This document shows, piece by piece, positions 15,846 through 25,108 of a stretch of 29,581 nt of DNA. The first letter of the stretch is position 1; the number at the start of each line of letters is the position of its first letter. Origin of the DNA: JAJKIV01 sp036274195 (GTDB lineage: Bacteria > Gemmatimonadota > Gemmatimonadetes > Gemmatimonadales > Gemmatimonadaceae). Location of the stretch: positions 1 through 29,581 of the forward strand of contig DASUGD010000290.1 of NCBI GenBank assembly GCA_036274195.1, read 5' to 3'. The notes under the pieces are model-generated. The model saw only the letters and a list, made by a program, of their open reading frames with translations. It searched no databases and was not told the DNA's origin. The position numbers were made by a program, and so were the translations under genes.

Positions 15846-18065
15846 ATGGCGTTTCTTCTCGTGCTGCTTGCAGCGCCGAGCCGCAGCTTTGCGCAGACCA
15901 ATGGGTGCGAGGGGTCCGCCCCCGAGGTCGCGAAGGTTTCGTTCGAGGGCAACAAGTCGGTGCCATCGACAACACTGGAAGCCACGGTCGAGACGGCGGC
16001 GTCGTCAGGTGCCCGAAGGTTCACTCGGTTTTTCGGCACGCGGCGATGTCTGGCGCAGGGCGCCTTGCTGCGCGACGTCGCCCGCCTCATGCTGTTCTAC
16101 CGCCGCAAAGGCTATCCGCGCGCGACCGTGGATACCGTGGTGGGACGCGCAACCGCACCCGGCGCCGTGTTCGTTCGATTCAGAATTCGCGAGAACGAGC
16201 CAATGCTCGTCGATTCCATCGAGATCCGCGGGGTTGCCGACTCCGCGATTCGGGCTCGGATCCGCCGCGGCATCAAGCTGCAGCCGGGCGACCCGCTCGA
16301 CCGCTTTTCGCTCGACGCGTCGGCGGCGGCGATCGTCGCCGGTCTGCGCCGGGCGGGCTACCTCGCGGGGAGCGCCCGTGCCGGTGAGCAGGCAGATTCG
16401 GCGCGCCGGCACGCTGTCGCATGGATCGACGTGAAGATGGGCACACGCCGGCGCGTGGGAGAAGTGCACGTCGACGCGCGTGGACTCGACAGCACCGAGC
16501 CGCGCATCTCACCGGAACGCGTGGCGCGCCTAACGCATCTCACGCCCGGCGCCGTGCTCGGCACCCAGGAGCTGGCGGAGGCCCGCCAGAACCTCGACGC
16601 CGTCGGGCTCTTCGACGACATTCGCATCACGCTCGACAGCACACGCAGCGCCGACGCCGACGGCACGACCAACGTCAACGTGGCGGTCGTCGAGGGGACG
16701 TCGAACGAGCTGCGAACGAAGTTCGGCTACGGCACGCTCGACTGCTTTCGCACGCAGATCCAGGCGAGCCGCGCGGCCGTGCTCGGAAAGCCCGGCCGTT
16801 TCGAGGCGACGGTGAATCTGTCGAAGGTGGCGGTCGGAGCGCCGCTCGACTTCGCGCCGGGCATCTGCTCGGGCGACGTGCAGGCAGACCCATACAGCCA
16901 GCGGCTCAACTACTACGTCGGCGGCACCTACGCGATCCCGGCGTTAGGCCGTCGCCGCTGGGCCAAGGCCGTCTCGCTCTACACCGAGCGTCGCTCCGAG
17001 TTTCTCGCGTACCTCAAGACGACCTATCTCGGCGGATCGGCGTCGCTCACGCGCAAATACGGCAGACACTGGAGCGGCGCGCTCGCCTATGACTTGAGCT
17101 ATGCGCGCACCGAGGCGGAGCCGGCCGTGTTGTGCGCGACGTTCTCGGCGTGCCTCGCGGCCGACCGCGCGCAGTTCACCGAGTCGCTGCCGTTCGGTCT
17201 CGCGAGCATCCTCACGACGTTCGACAACACCGACGTGCCGCTCGATCCCACCCGCGGCAAGTCGTTGCGCCTGGAGCTTCGCATCGCGCCGCAGTGGCTC
17301 GGGACCGCCGTCCGGCAGCAGGTTGCCGGCGTTCGCCTCAACGCCGCTGCCTACTATCCCCTCGCCGAGCGCACGGTGCTGGCGGTGCGGGCCCAGGGCG
17401 GCGTGGTCACGACGCTGCCCGGCGCCTCCTTCATTCCACAGGGCGAACGACTGTTCGCCGGCGGCGCCAACACGGTACGCGGCTTTCGCCAGAATGAAAT
17501 CGGTCCCCGCGTGTATCTCGCGGACAGCCTCCGGGTCGTCGTCCTGCGCGATACGCTCCTCTGGACCTTTCCTCCTGACAGCACGGGCTGGCGGGCAGTG
17601 CCGACCGGAGGTACGGCGGCGGCCGTCGCGAACGTCGAGCTGCGCGTGCGCCCCAAGGTGCTCACGGAATTCATCCAGTTCGTCGCCTTCATCGATGCCG
17701 GCAACGTCTGGTCGCAAGGAGAAGACAACGTCAACAACACGCCGATCTTCGTGACCCCCGGCGTCGGGGTTCGCCTGTCCACGCCGGTGGGGCCCATCAG
17801 GCTCGACCTCGCGTACAACTCGTACGCGCCCGCGCATGGCCCCGCGTACCGCGACGTGTCGTTAGGGTACGCGACCGCTCCCCTGTACTGCGTGAGCATC
17901 GGCAACCGGCTCCCGGTCACCGGGGTGGGGCAGACAGATGCGGAGGGAAAGCTCATTCCACCCGTCCAGGCGGAAGGGCCCTGTCCCTCGACATTCCGGC
18001 CGGATCGTCCCGAGGGGTTCTTCAACCGCCTGACGCTCACCTTTTCGATCGGGCAGGCGTTCTGA
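15846..18065 (+). CDS. tamA: TamA-like outer-membrane assembly protein
   Basis: The 739-residue BamA-superfamily protein has a signal peptide (FLLVLLAAPSRSFAQ). Three POTRA-like domains begin at VAKVSFEGNKSVPSTTLEA, VDSIEIRGVADSAIRARI and VGEVHVDARGLDSTEP. A 16-strand-type barrel carries the loop-6 motif GGANTVRGF near residues 538-546, and the last residue is phenylalanine (FSIGQAF). Three POTRA domains and the directly overlapping tamB gene match TamA, the outer-membrane partner of TamB in envelope assembly and lipid transport. The start is the ATG at 15846; an in-frame ATG at 15735 would add a basic 37-residue leader and cannot be excluded, and neither has a well-spaced ribosome binding site. 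Copies of CGTTAGG fall at 16529, 16942 and 17860. Confidence 0.87.
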   Translation: MAFLLVLLAAPSRSFAQTNGCEGSAPEVAKVSFEGNKSVPSTTLEATVETAASSGARRFTRFFGTRRCLAQGALLRDVARLMLFYRRKGYPRATVDTVVGRATAPGAVFVRFRIRENEPMLVDSIEIRGVADSAIRARIRRGIKLQPGDPLDRFSLDASAAAIVAGLRRAGYLAGSARAGEQADSARRHAVAWIDVKMGTRRRVGEVHVDARGLDSTEPRISPERVARLTHLTPGAVLGTQELAEARQNLDAVGLFDDIRITLDSTRSADADGTTNVNVAVVEGTSNELRTKFGYGTLDCFRTQIQASRAAVLGKPGRFEATVNLSKVAVGAPLDFAPGICSGDVQADPYSQRLNYYVGGTYAIPALGRRRWAKAVSLYTERRSEFLAYLKTTYLGGSASLTRKYGRHWSGALAYDLSYARTEAEPAVLCATFSACLAADRAQFTESLPFGLASILTTFDNTDVPLDPTRGKSLRLELRIAPQWLGTAVRQQVAGVRLNAAAYYPLAERTVLAVRAQGGVVTTLPGASFIPQGERLFAGGANTVRGFRQNEIGPRVYLADSLRVVVLRDTLLWTFPPDSTGWRAVPTGGTAAAVANVELRVRPKVLTEFIQFVAFIDAGNVWSQGEDNVNNTPIFVTPGVGVRLSTPVGPIRLDLAYNSYAPAHGPAYRDVSLGYATAPLYCVSIGNRLPVTGVGQTDAEGKLIPPVQAEGPCPSTFRPDRPEGFFNRLTLTFSIGQAF

Positions 18066-21000
18066 TGGCGCGCCGCTGGTGGGTCCGTGGCATCGTGTGG
18101 ACGGGCATCGGTTTCGCGACGCTCATCGGCGTGCTGCTGTTCGTCCTCGTGCTGGTGACGCAGTCGGCGTTCGGGCGAGAGCAGGTCAGGCAGATCGCGG
18201 TCCGCGTGGCCTCCGGATATCTCCTCGGTTCGTTGCATCTCGGGTCGCTGCGCTTCGGGCCCGGCTGCGCGCTCGCGATCGACTCGGCGGCGCTGCGCGA
18301 TCCCGACGACTCCCTGCTCGTGTCGCTCGGGCCCACGCGTGCCACGTGCGACTTCGGCGCGCTCGTTCACCGCCGACTCGTCGTCACGTCGCTCGAGGTC
18401 GCGCGACCTAACGTGGTCGTTCGGCAACTCCCGTCCGGCATCTGGAACTGGTCGCGCGCCATCAAGCCGGACACATCACCGCCGGCACCGAGCACGGGCG
18501 GACCTTCACCGGTGACGGTCGTTGGCCCCATCCGCCTCAGCGGAGGTGCCGTCGTGCTCGAGGTTCCGTGGGCGCCTCCGGACTCGCTGCGCGGCGCCGC
18601 ACGGGATCGCGCGATCGACTCCGCGCTCGCGAAACGCGTTCCGATCGTCCGCCGAAGCGGCAATGCCCTGCTGCGCCGGCGCGAGCTCACCGGCATCTCG
18701 ATCGATGCCGCACTCGTTCGGACCGCGATCGGCGACACGACGGTGGTCGCCCAGTTGAACGGATTGACGATTGCGTCGGTCGATCCCGAGGTGACGGTGC
18801 ATCGCATCGCCGGTCGCGTCACGCTCATCGGGTCGAGCGTCGATCTCGACCTTCCGACCGTCGCGTTCAACCAGTCTTCGGCGAGTGCGCGTGGTCACGT
18901 CGACTGGAGCGCTGCCGGAATGCCGGCGATCCAGGCTACGGTCGTTGCCGATACCCTGGCGTTCGCCGACCTCGCGTCGTTCGTGCCGAACATCCCGGGC
19001 TCGGGCGGCGGTCGCCTCCGGCTCACCATGAAGACGGACGGCGGCACCTCGCCGACCGAATACGCCGTCTCGGAAGCGGATCTCCGCACCACGCGCTCGG
19101 TCGTACGCGGTGGCGTGACGATCGAGCTCTCCGGGTCGAACGAGCTGACCATCCGCGACGCGGCGCTCGACCTGGCTCCGCTCCACACCGAGCTCCTGAA
19201 CGCCCTTGCGCCGGGAGCGCTCCCACCGGAGCTGCGCGGCGGGCTGACGGGACGCGTCGTCGTGCACGGCGGCGCGAGAGGCGCGCTTCGCGTCGATACC
19301 CTGGCCGCGCGCTACACCGACGAGGCCGTGCCGGGAAGCGTGAGCCGCGTGACCGCACGCGGCGCCGTGACGTTAGGCTCGGCCGCCGGGATCTCCTTCT
19401 CCCGGCTGGCGGTCGCCGCCGATCCCGTGGACGCGCGCACCGTCGTGGGCGTGGTCCCGTCGCTGGCCCCGTTGAGCGGACGACTGGTTGGCCGGGTGAC
19501 GCTCGACTCGACGCTCGAGCGACTGCGCTTCAGCGACGCTGACCTTCGCTACGCCGAAGGCACCGCCGCTCCGCTTCGCGTCACCGGCAGCGGCCGTATC
19601 GTGCTGAGCGATGTGCCGCGGTTCGATCTCGCGTTGAACGCGCAGCCATTCTCTCCCGCGGCGCTGGCGCAAAGCTACCCCGCGCTGGCCACACTCCCCA
19701 CGATCGAAGGCCGGGTGGAAGTGAAGGGGTCGGCGCAGGACCTGACGTTCGCGACGACCGCCAGCAGCCCCGCGGGATCGGCGTCGCTCGTTGGTCGCTA
19801 CAGCAACGACGCCTCCGGGGTCGCCATCCGCGCGACCGGCAAGGTACACGATGTCGATCCTCGTTCGGCTTCCAGCCGGACGGATGTGCCCACCGGGAAA
19901 CTCGCGGCGGACGTCAATGTCGATCTCGCCGGCAAGGATTTTCAGACACTCCGCGGGTCCGCCGCGTTGACGAACCTCGCCGGTACCGTTTCGGGCATCA
20001 CGATCGACTCTTCCCTCGCGCGCGTGGCGCTCACCGACACGCGAGTCGTGGCGGAGAGCGTCGTCGTCGCGACCTCGGCGGGAGCCGTGAGCGCGCGGGG
20101 AGCGCTCGGCCTCCATGCCGACGTCCGTGACACGCTCATGGTCACCGCCTCCGCCTCACTGGCCAACCTCGCCCCCTTGCTGCGAGCGTTAGGCGTCGTC
20201 GACTCCATCACGCCGGATTCGGCCGGCGCACCCGCGAGCGTGGTGGATTCACTCGGCGGAGCCATGACCGCGCGAGCGCGCCTGGTGGGATCGCTGGATT
20301 CGCTCGACACCGACGGCGAGGTCGTGGCGGACACCGTGACATCGCCGTTCGCGAACGCCAAACGCGCGCATGCGACGTGGTCGGTGGTCGGCCTCCGCTC
20401 GACGCCCCGCGGCCAGGCGTCGCTCCGCGCCGATTCGCTGGCAACCAGTGGGGTCCACCTCGCCAGCGCGTCGGTCGGCGCGCGCAGCGACGACGGTGCG
20501 ACGTGGCGGGTGACGTTAGGTACGGCCGGCGCTGACCGGCCCGGCGGCGCGGCGAACGCGTCGGTCGTCAAGCGGGGCGATACACTCGCCGTCGCCATCG
20601 ATTCGCTCCTCGTCCGCATCCCCGGCACGGACCTCCAGCTGATCAGGCCCGCACGGTTCCGGCGCGCCGGCGGCACGATTGTCCTCGACACGCTGCAACT
20701 CCGCGGCACACGCGGGGCGGTGATCACGGCGTCAGGAGTATACCACGACACCGGATCAGTGGCCGCGTCACTCGACCTCGCGAACGCACCGGCATTCCTC
20801 CCCGGACCCGGCGGCGCGGGTGATTCGGTGCGCGTCCTGCTCGACGCCACGGTCCGCCTGGACGGAACCGCGCAGGCCCCACGTGCCACCGCCGACCTAC
20901 GCGCACACGTCGCGGATGATGACTCCCTGCCCATCGACAGCGTCGTCGCGCACCTCGCCTACGCGGACAGCCGCGCGCAGGCCACGATCAACGCGCATGC

Positions 21001-22576
21001 CAGCACGCGACGCGTCCTGAGTGGTCGAGTCGATGGCCCGGTGCAGCTGTCGCTGTCGCCGTTCGAGGCCGCGCTGCTCGACGAGCCGGTAACCGGCCAA
21101 CTCTCGATCGACAGCCTCTACCTCCCGGACATCTCGCGGCTCGTCCCCGGCGCGCGGTTCACGGCCGGAGTGCTCCGTACCAACCTGACGCTTTCAGGAA
21201 CCGCGAAACATCCGCGTGCCGTCGGGAGCACGTCCCTGGCCGGCGGCGCGGCCCTCATCGAAGGCCTCGGTGTTCGCGTTCACGACGCGAACGCGTCGGT
21301 CCAGCTGGCGACCGATCGCGTCACGATCGAGAAGGTGAGCCTCCGCGCGGGCGACGACCCGGGAGGAAGTGCCGAGCTCACGGGCACTCTGGGGCTCGCC
21401 GACAGCGGCCACGTCGAGCTGCATTTCCGCACCGCGTCGATGCCCGTCATGCGGCTGCCGACAACCGCCGACCTCGACGTGACGTCCGACCTGCAGCTCG
21501 TGGGTCCTTATGCGAGACCGACCCTGTCCGGGCGAATCACCGTGGACCGTGGCGTGCTTCGGCTGCCCGACATGGGCCGCGCCGGCGTCGTGGGCGTCGA
21601 CGACACGGCGTTCGTGCGACTGGTGGATAGTCTGGCTCCGGCCCGCATCGAGCGTGCGTCGACGCCGCTCGAGCGCTTCGCCATCGGCGACGTGCAGGTG
21701 GCGATGGGACCTAACGTCTGGATCCGGTCGGCCGAGGCCAGCGTGCAGTTGGGCGGCTCGATCAATCTCGAGCCGGCGGCACCGGGGCCGGGGGTGGAAG
21801 AAGGCCAGGTCGCGCTGCGTGGCCGCCTGGTGACACAGCGCGGGAACTACCGTCTGAACATTGGCGCGTTCACCCGATCGTTCGAGCTGGAGCAGGGTTC
21901 GGTGCAGTTCACGGGAGAGCCGGAGCTGAACCCGCGGCTCGACATCAACGCCGTGTACTCACGGGAAGGCTCCGACGATCTCTCCGCGACTTCGTCGGGA
22001 CGCATGCCAAAGGTGCGGGCGCATCTCGGAGGCACACTGGAGCGTCCGGTCCTCACGCTCTCGAGCGCCGACGCGAAGCTGACACAGGCTGAGCTCATGA
22101 GCTATCTCGTGACGGGACAGGCCAATTCCGCGCTCGGCAACGCGGTCGACGAGTCCGTGATCACGAGCGAGCTCGTGGCCAGCGCTACCGGGGCGCTGGC
22201 ACAGCGTCTCGCCGGTGGCATGTTCGACGTCGTGAACGTGACGCCGGGATCGACGACGGATCAAAACGACAACAAGTCGACCGCCGCCGACGCGTTCTCG
22301 TCGAGCCGCCTCGGGGTTGGCAAGCAGCTCTCGAATCGGCTCTTCCTCACCGTGGACGCCGGGCTGTGTGCGCTCACTGGAGGCACGACCTCGGCCGACC
22401 TCGGTCAGACGTTAGGCGTGTCGCTCGACTACCGCTTCCGACGCGGCGTCCACGGCTCCGTGAGCTCGGCGCCGTCGACGAATGGGGCGACTTGCGCGAA
22501 CCAGGCGTCCGGTCGCGGCACGGCGATAACGCCCCGACAATGGGGCGTGGACTTGAGCCGGGTCTGGCGCTTCTAG
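18065..22576 (+). CDS. tamB: TamB (DUF490) inner-membrane-anchored translocation protein
   Basis: The 1503-residue protein has a single N-terminal membrane helix (WTGIGFATLIGVLLFVLVLV) and a very long, repetitive beta-rich periplasmic body. It ends in the conserved TamB/DUF490 region: LNPRLDINAVYSREG, VRAHLGGTLERPVLTLSS, LMSYLVTGQANSALGN and the final LSRVWRF. TamB-type proteins form a hydrophobic groove spanning the periplasm and are implicated in phospholipid transport and outer-membrane protein insertion with TamA. The ATG at 18065 shares its A with the TGA of the tamA-like gene (TGATG), so translation is coupled. It is longer than the E. coli protein (about 1260 residues). Six CGTTAGG/CCTAACG heptamers lie within it. 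Confidence 0.92.
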   Translation: MARRWWVRGIVWTGIGFATLIGVLLFVLVLVTQSAFGREQVRQIAVRVASGYLLGSLHLGSLRFGPGCALAIDSAALRDPDDSLLVSLGPTRATCDFGALVHRRLVVTSLEVARPNVVVRQLPSGIWNWSRAIKPDTSPPAPSTGGPSPVTVVGPIRLSGGAVVLEVPWAPPDSLRGAARDRAIDSALAKRVPIVRRSGNALLRRRELTGISIDAALVRTAIGDTTVVAQLNGLTIASVDPEVTVHRIAGRVTLIGSSVDLDLPTVAFNQSSASARGHVDWSAAGMPAIQATVVADTLAFADLASFVPNIPGSGGGRLRLTMKTDGGTSPTEYAVSEADLRTTRSVVRGGVTIELSGSNELTIRDAALDLAPLHTELLNALAPGALPPELRGGLTGRVVVHGGARGALRVDTLAARYTDEAVPGSVSRVTARGAVTLGSAAGISFSRLAVAADPVDARTVVGVVPSLAPLSGRLVGRVTLDSTLERLRFSDADLRYAEGTAAPLRVTGSGRIVLSDVPRFDLALNAQPFSPAALAQSYPALATLPTIEGRVEVKGSAQDLTFATTASSPAGSASLVGRYSNDASGVAIRATGKVHDVDPRSASSRTDVPTGKLAADVNVDLAGKDFQTLRGSAALTNLAGTVSGITIDSSLARVALTDTRVVAESVVVATSAGAVSARGALGLHADVRDTLMVTASASLANLAPLLRALGVVDSITPDSAGAPASVVDSLGGAMTARARLVGSLDSLDTDGEVVADTVTSPFANAKRAHATWSVVGLRSTPRGQASLRADSLATSGVHLASASVGARSDDGATWRVTLGTAGADRPGGAANASVVKRGDTLAVAIDSLLVRIPGTDLQLIRPARFRRAGGTIVLDTLQLRGTRGAVITASGVYHDTGSVAASLDLANAPAFLPGPGGAGDSVRVLLDATVRLDGTAQAPRATADLRAHVADDDSLPIDSVVAHLAYADSRAQATINAHASTRRVLSGRVDGPVQLSLSPFEAALLDEPVTGQLSIDSLYLPDISRLVPGARFTAGVLRTNLTLSGTAKHPRAVGSTSLAGGAALIEGLGVRVHDANASVQLATDRVTIEKVSLRAGDDPGGSAELTGTLGLADSGHVELHFRTASMPVMRLPTTADLDVTSDLQLVGPYARPTLSGRITVDRGVLRLPDMGRAGVVGVDDTAFVRLVDSLAPARIERASTPLERFAIGDVQVAMGPNVWIRSAEASVQLGGSINLEPAAPGPGVEEGQVALRGRLVTQRGNYRLNIGAFTRSFELEQGSVQFTGEPELNPRLDINAVYSREGSDDLSATSSGRMPKVRAHLGGTLERPVLTLSSADAKLTQAELMSYLVTGQANSALGNAVDESVITSELVASATGALAQRLAGGMFDVVNVTPGSTTDQNDNKSTAADAFSSSRLGVGKQLSNRLFLTVDAGLCALTGGTTSADLGQTLGVSLDYRFRRGVHGSVSSAPSTNGATCANQASGRGTAITPRQWGVDLSRVWRF

Positions 22577-22667
22577 GCACGGTGGGCATGGCGTCGGCCA
22601 TCGCGTGGAGAGGATGACGCGCTCCGGCACCGGGGCCCAAGCGAACCCAACCATTCGCGCACGTTGA

Positions 22668-22682
22668 ACCTTTGGCACATGG
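22668..22682 (+). promoter_or_regulatory. Weak promoter-like motif upstream of the FixJ-type regulator
   Basis: Reads ACCTTTGGCACATGG, about 120 bases before the ATG at 22802. It resembles the other copies only with a one-base shift. The remainder of the 22577-22801 gap shows no gene or clear hairpin. Confidence 0.2.
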
Positions 22683-22801
22683 TTCGGCGTGGCGAGTGAG
22701 GCCATTGTGGGGTCGTCCTTATCGAAAGGCGAAGCGCCAGGCCACCCGGCGGAAGGGTTGTGCATGTCCCTTCGCACGTTCGTCCCGGTCGGAGCTTACC
22801 T

Positions 22802-23557
22802 ATGGATGATGCACAACCGCTGGTCCTCGTCGTCGATGACGACGAGTCCGTACGGCGTTCACTCCGCTGGCTGCTGATTTCGGCCGGCTACTCCGTGGCG
22901 ACGTTCAGCTCGGGCACCGACATGCTGGAGCATCGGCCGCCGGAACAGCCAGCCGTCCTGTTGATGGATGTCCGCATGCCGGACATGACCGGCCTCGAGG
23001 TGAAGGACCAGCTCGCGAGAATGGGGCGCGACATGGTCACGATCTTCATCACGGGTCACGACGACGTCGCGATCAGCGTCCAGGCAATGAAGAACGGTGC
23101 CGAGGACTTCCTGCTCAAGCCGTTCGGAGAGGAAACGGTCCTCGAGGCGGTCGAGCGAGGCATCGCGCGCCAGCGCGCTCGATTGGACGAAAAGCACCAG
23201 GTGACTGCCATCGGCGGACGTTACGAGACGCTCACCCCGCGCGAGCACGAGGTCTGCGATCGCGTCGTTGCCGGGCGTCTCAACAAGCAGATCGCCGCCG
23301 AGCTCGGGATGTGCGAGCAGACGGTGAAGGTCCACCGGTCGCGCGTCATGCGAAAGATGAACGCGGACTCCCTGGCCGATCTCGTACGCTCGATCGACCT
23401 GTTCCGTCGGCTGAGCAGTCGATCCCATCGCGCCGATTCGCAGGTCCCGCTGACTGCGGTCGTCGATGGCGGTCGACACTCCGCGCCAGCGTACACGGCA
23501 TTCCCTCAACACCCGTTCTCTCAACCCGGCGCACGCCAAGCGGCACGCGCTGACTGA
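22802..23557 (+). CDS. FixJ/NarL-type response regulator
   Basis: The 251-residue cytoplasmic regulator has a receiver domain at residues 7-120 with acidic pocket VDDDES, phosphorylation site D56 (LLMDVRMP), T84 (IFITGH) and K106 (LLKPF). A LuxR-type helix-turn-helix follows (LTPREHEVCDRVVAGRLNKQ, then AAELGMCEQTVKVHRSRVMR). The layout is that of FixJ/TodT-type regulators, normally partnered by a PAS histidine kinase; none is encoded here. The C-terminal 40 residues are low-complexity and may be disordered. The start is the ATG at 22802, with GGAG seven bases upstream; earlier in-frame starts lack such a site. A receiver-only protein gene follows 39 bases later. Confidence 0.92.
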   Translation: MDDAQPLVLVVDDDESVRRSLRWLLISAGYSVATFSSGTDMLEHRPPEQPAVLLMDVRMPDMTGLEVKDQLARMGRDMVTIFITGHDDVAISVQAMKNGAEDFLLKPFGEETVLEAVERGIARQRARLDEKHQVTAIGGRYETLTPREHEVCDRVVAGRLNKQIAAELGMCEQTVKVHRSRVMRKMNADSLADLVRSIDLFRRLSSRSHRADSQVPLTAVVDGGRHSAPAYTAFPQHPFSQPGARQAARAD

Positions 23558-23558
23558 T

Positions 23559-23575
23559 CGCCGCCTTGGGCGGCG
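23559..23575 (+). terminator. Hairpin just after the FixJ-type gene
   Basis: A 7-base perfect stem (CGCCGCC / GGCGGCG) with a three-base loop starts one base after the stop codon. No T run follows, so it may attenuate rather than fully end transcription before the receiver gene. Confidence 0.4.
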
Positions 23576-23596
23576 ACCCGCTCACGTCATGGCACC

Positions 23597-24001
23597 GTGA
23601 AGCCCGTCCAGCGCACACCGCCCGAGCCACAGAACCGATGGGTCGCCATCGTCGACGATGACCCCTCCGTGCGCTCCGCGCTTGCTCGCGTGTTGAGAAC
23701 CGCCGGCATCCCCGTCGAGACGTACTCGAGCGCCCATGAGTATCTCAGCGCGGCGCTCGACCGCGACCCCGCGTGTCTCGTGCTCGACGTCCATCTCGGG
23801 GGCATGACCGGGTTCGACCTGCACGATCGCCTGCTCGCTTCCGGCTCGTCGGTCGCCGTTGTGTTCATCACGGCGCACGACGAGGTCTCGACCGAAGAGC
23901 TCGAGCGCCGCGCGGGCCCGGACGGTTACCTGCGGAAACCGTTCGATGGCGATCAGCTCCTCGCCCTGGTCCGCCGCGTTGCACACACCGGTACCTCCTA
24001 A
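23597..24001 (+). CDS. Stand-alone receiver-domain response regulator
   Basis: The 134-residue product is a single receiver domain: acidic pocket VDDDPS at residues 19-24, phosphorylation site D64 (LVLDVHLGG), T92 (VFITAH) and K114 (LRKPF). There is no output domain. Such proteins act as phosphate shuttles or sinks, or as partners of hybrid kinases. The start is a GTG at 23597 with no obvious ribosome binding site; the only other start codons near are out of frame. It follows the FixJ-type gene on the same strand, and its receiver is clearly related to that gene's (same IVDDDxSVR and FITxHD blocks), so the two may have arisen by duplication. The TAA stop is part of a CCTAACG heptamer. Confidence 0.88.
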   Translation: MKPVQRTPPEPQNRWVAIVDDDPSVRSALARVLRTAGIPVETYSSAHEYLSAALDRDPACLVLDVHLGGMTGFDLHDRLLASGSSVAVVFITAHDEVSTEELERRAGPDGYLRKPFDGDQLLALVRRVAHTGTS

Positions 24002-24030
24002 CGGGTCGTTCCGAGCGGGCGCGGAGCCAT

Positions 24031-24145
24031 GTCATTCCGAGCGGAGCGAGGAATCGCCGTCGTCCCGACCGAGGGCTCTCCCCTCTACCGGGACGACCGC
24101 GATTCCTAACCTGCCCGCTTCGCGGGCACCCGCGCTCGGAATGAC
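24031..24145. repeat. Nested inverted-repeat (REP-like) element
   Basis: Outer arms GTCATTCCGAGCG (24031-24043) and CGCTCGGAATGAC (24133-24145) match perfectly over 13 bases. Inner arms GGAATCGCCGTCGTCCCG (24050-24067) and its partner at 24089-24106 match in 17 of 18 positions. A further small hairpin (GCCCGC-TTC-GCGGGC, 24113-24127) sits in the right half. A partial extra copy of the outer arm (GTCGTTCCGAGCG) precedes it at about 24006-24018. The element fills the gap between two convergent genes, where it may act as a bidirectional terminator. I recall similar GTCATTCCGAGCG...GAGGAATC elements from many bacterial genomes. Confidence 0.85.
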
Positions 24146-24148
24146 AGA

Positions 24149-25108
24149 TCAGAACGTCTTGATCCGCCCGCGGTCCAGGTCCTTGACGAGCTCCTTGAGC
24201 CGGTCTCGCACGCCTTCGATCTCGAATGACGTGAGCCCGAGCTGCAGCGTGGACCCCTTGCGGCGCACCCCTTTCTCCGGGTCGAGGTTCGGACCCGCCG
24301 GCGTAGCGACCCAGTCATCACCGCGACGCTCGAACTGCGCCACGACGCCGAGCGCCGTCGTCAGGTTCCCATCGTTGATGCTCCGCAGGCGAGCGGCCGT
24401 CGCCGCGGACACGCGCTTCACGCGCATGCTCTCCCAATCCGTCCCGCGATTGCTCGGGGGACTGGCAAACGCGACACCGTTGTCCACCGCGAACAGTCTC
24501 GGGTTCGCCGAGTCCGCCGAGAGCAACATGTTGCCCTTGTTCGCGTCCCGGTGCCGGATGAGGTACGTGAGGATGTTCAGGTCGCCGAGATGGCGTGCGT
24601 ACACGGAGTCGCGATCGGCGCGCTTCTGATCGAAAACACCTTCCGGGGTCACACCCATCGTCCAGTACTGTAGCGCCACCAGCACGGCCGGGGAATCATC
24701 GAAGGTCGGCTCACCCTTGAGCCCCCCCGACGCAGCGAACACGCTCTGCGGCACCATCCTGAGTGCCGTCGGCGGCACTACGTAGTCGCGCTCATCGAGG
24801 AAAAGCTTCTGCAGCTCGTAGGCGGCAGCCTCATAGCGCGGCTGATTGTTGAAGGCCTGGCCTCCCGTCGGCGCGACCGCCCATTTCACCTCGATGGCCG
24901 TGCTGTCATTGAAGGCGAGCAGCACGTGCTCCGTCCTGTCGCCCTTGAAGCGCGAGCCCTGGCTCGCGACGGGTTTGAACGCGCTGTCGCGCAACAGCGC
25001 TTCGACTCGAGCCGCCGGCAGTGCGATGTTCGCGTCCTGCGACAGCAGAGCGTCAATCGGCAGCGCGAGAGCCGCGAGCGCGCACGTGATGATAGCGGGA
25101 TGTCTCAT
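24149..25108 (-). CDS. Predicted secreted Fam20/PI3K-like kinase
   Basis: The 319-residue product has a signal peptide (AIITCALAALALPIDALLSQ), so it probably acts in the periplasm or outside. The body carries kinase-like blocks in the order seen in Fam20-type and PI3/4-kinase-like folds: a candidate nucleotide-binding lysine K75 (AIEVKWAVA), an E93 helix (RYEAAAYELQKLFL) followed by YVVPPTALR, a catalytic-loop-like LIRHRDANKGNMLL with D188 and N193, and a metal-binding-like LFAVDNGVAF with D209. The RYEAAAYEL...VPPTALR and H-R-D...N...DNG pattern is what suggests Fam20-like kinases. The assignment is by motif reading only. Its ATG overlaps the stop of the transporter gene (ATGA), implying coupled synthesis. 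The substrate is unknown, and a catalytically inactive pseudokinase is possible. Confidence 0.65.
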   Translation of the reverse strand: MRHPAIITCALAALALPIDALLSQDANIALPAARVEALLRDSAFKPVASQGSRFKGDRTEHVLLAFNDSTAIEVKWAVAPTGGQAFNNQPRYEAAAYELQKLFLDERDYVVPPTALRMVPQSVFAASGGLKGEPTFDDSPAVLVALQYWTMGVTPEGVFDQKRADRDSVYARHLGDLNILTYLIRHRDANKGNMLLSADSANPRLFAVDNGVAFASPPSNRGTDWESMRVKRVSAATAARLRSINDGNLTTALGVVAQFERRGDDWVATPAGPNLDPEKGVRRKGSTLQLGLTSFEIEGVRDRLKELVKDLDRGRIKTF

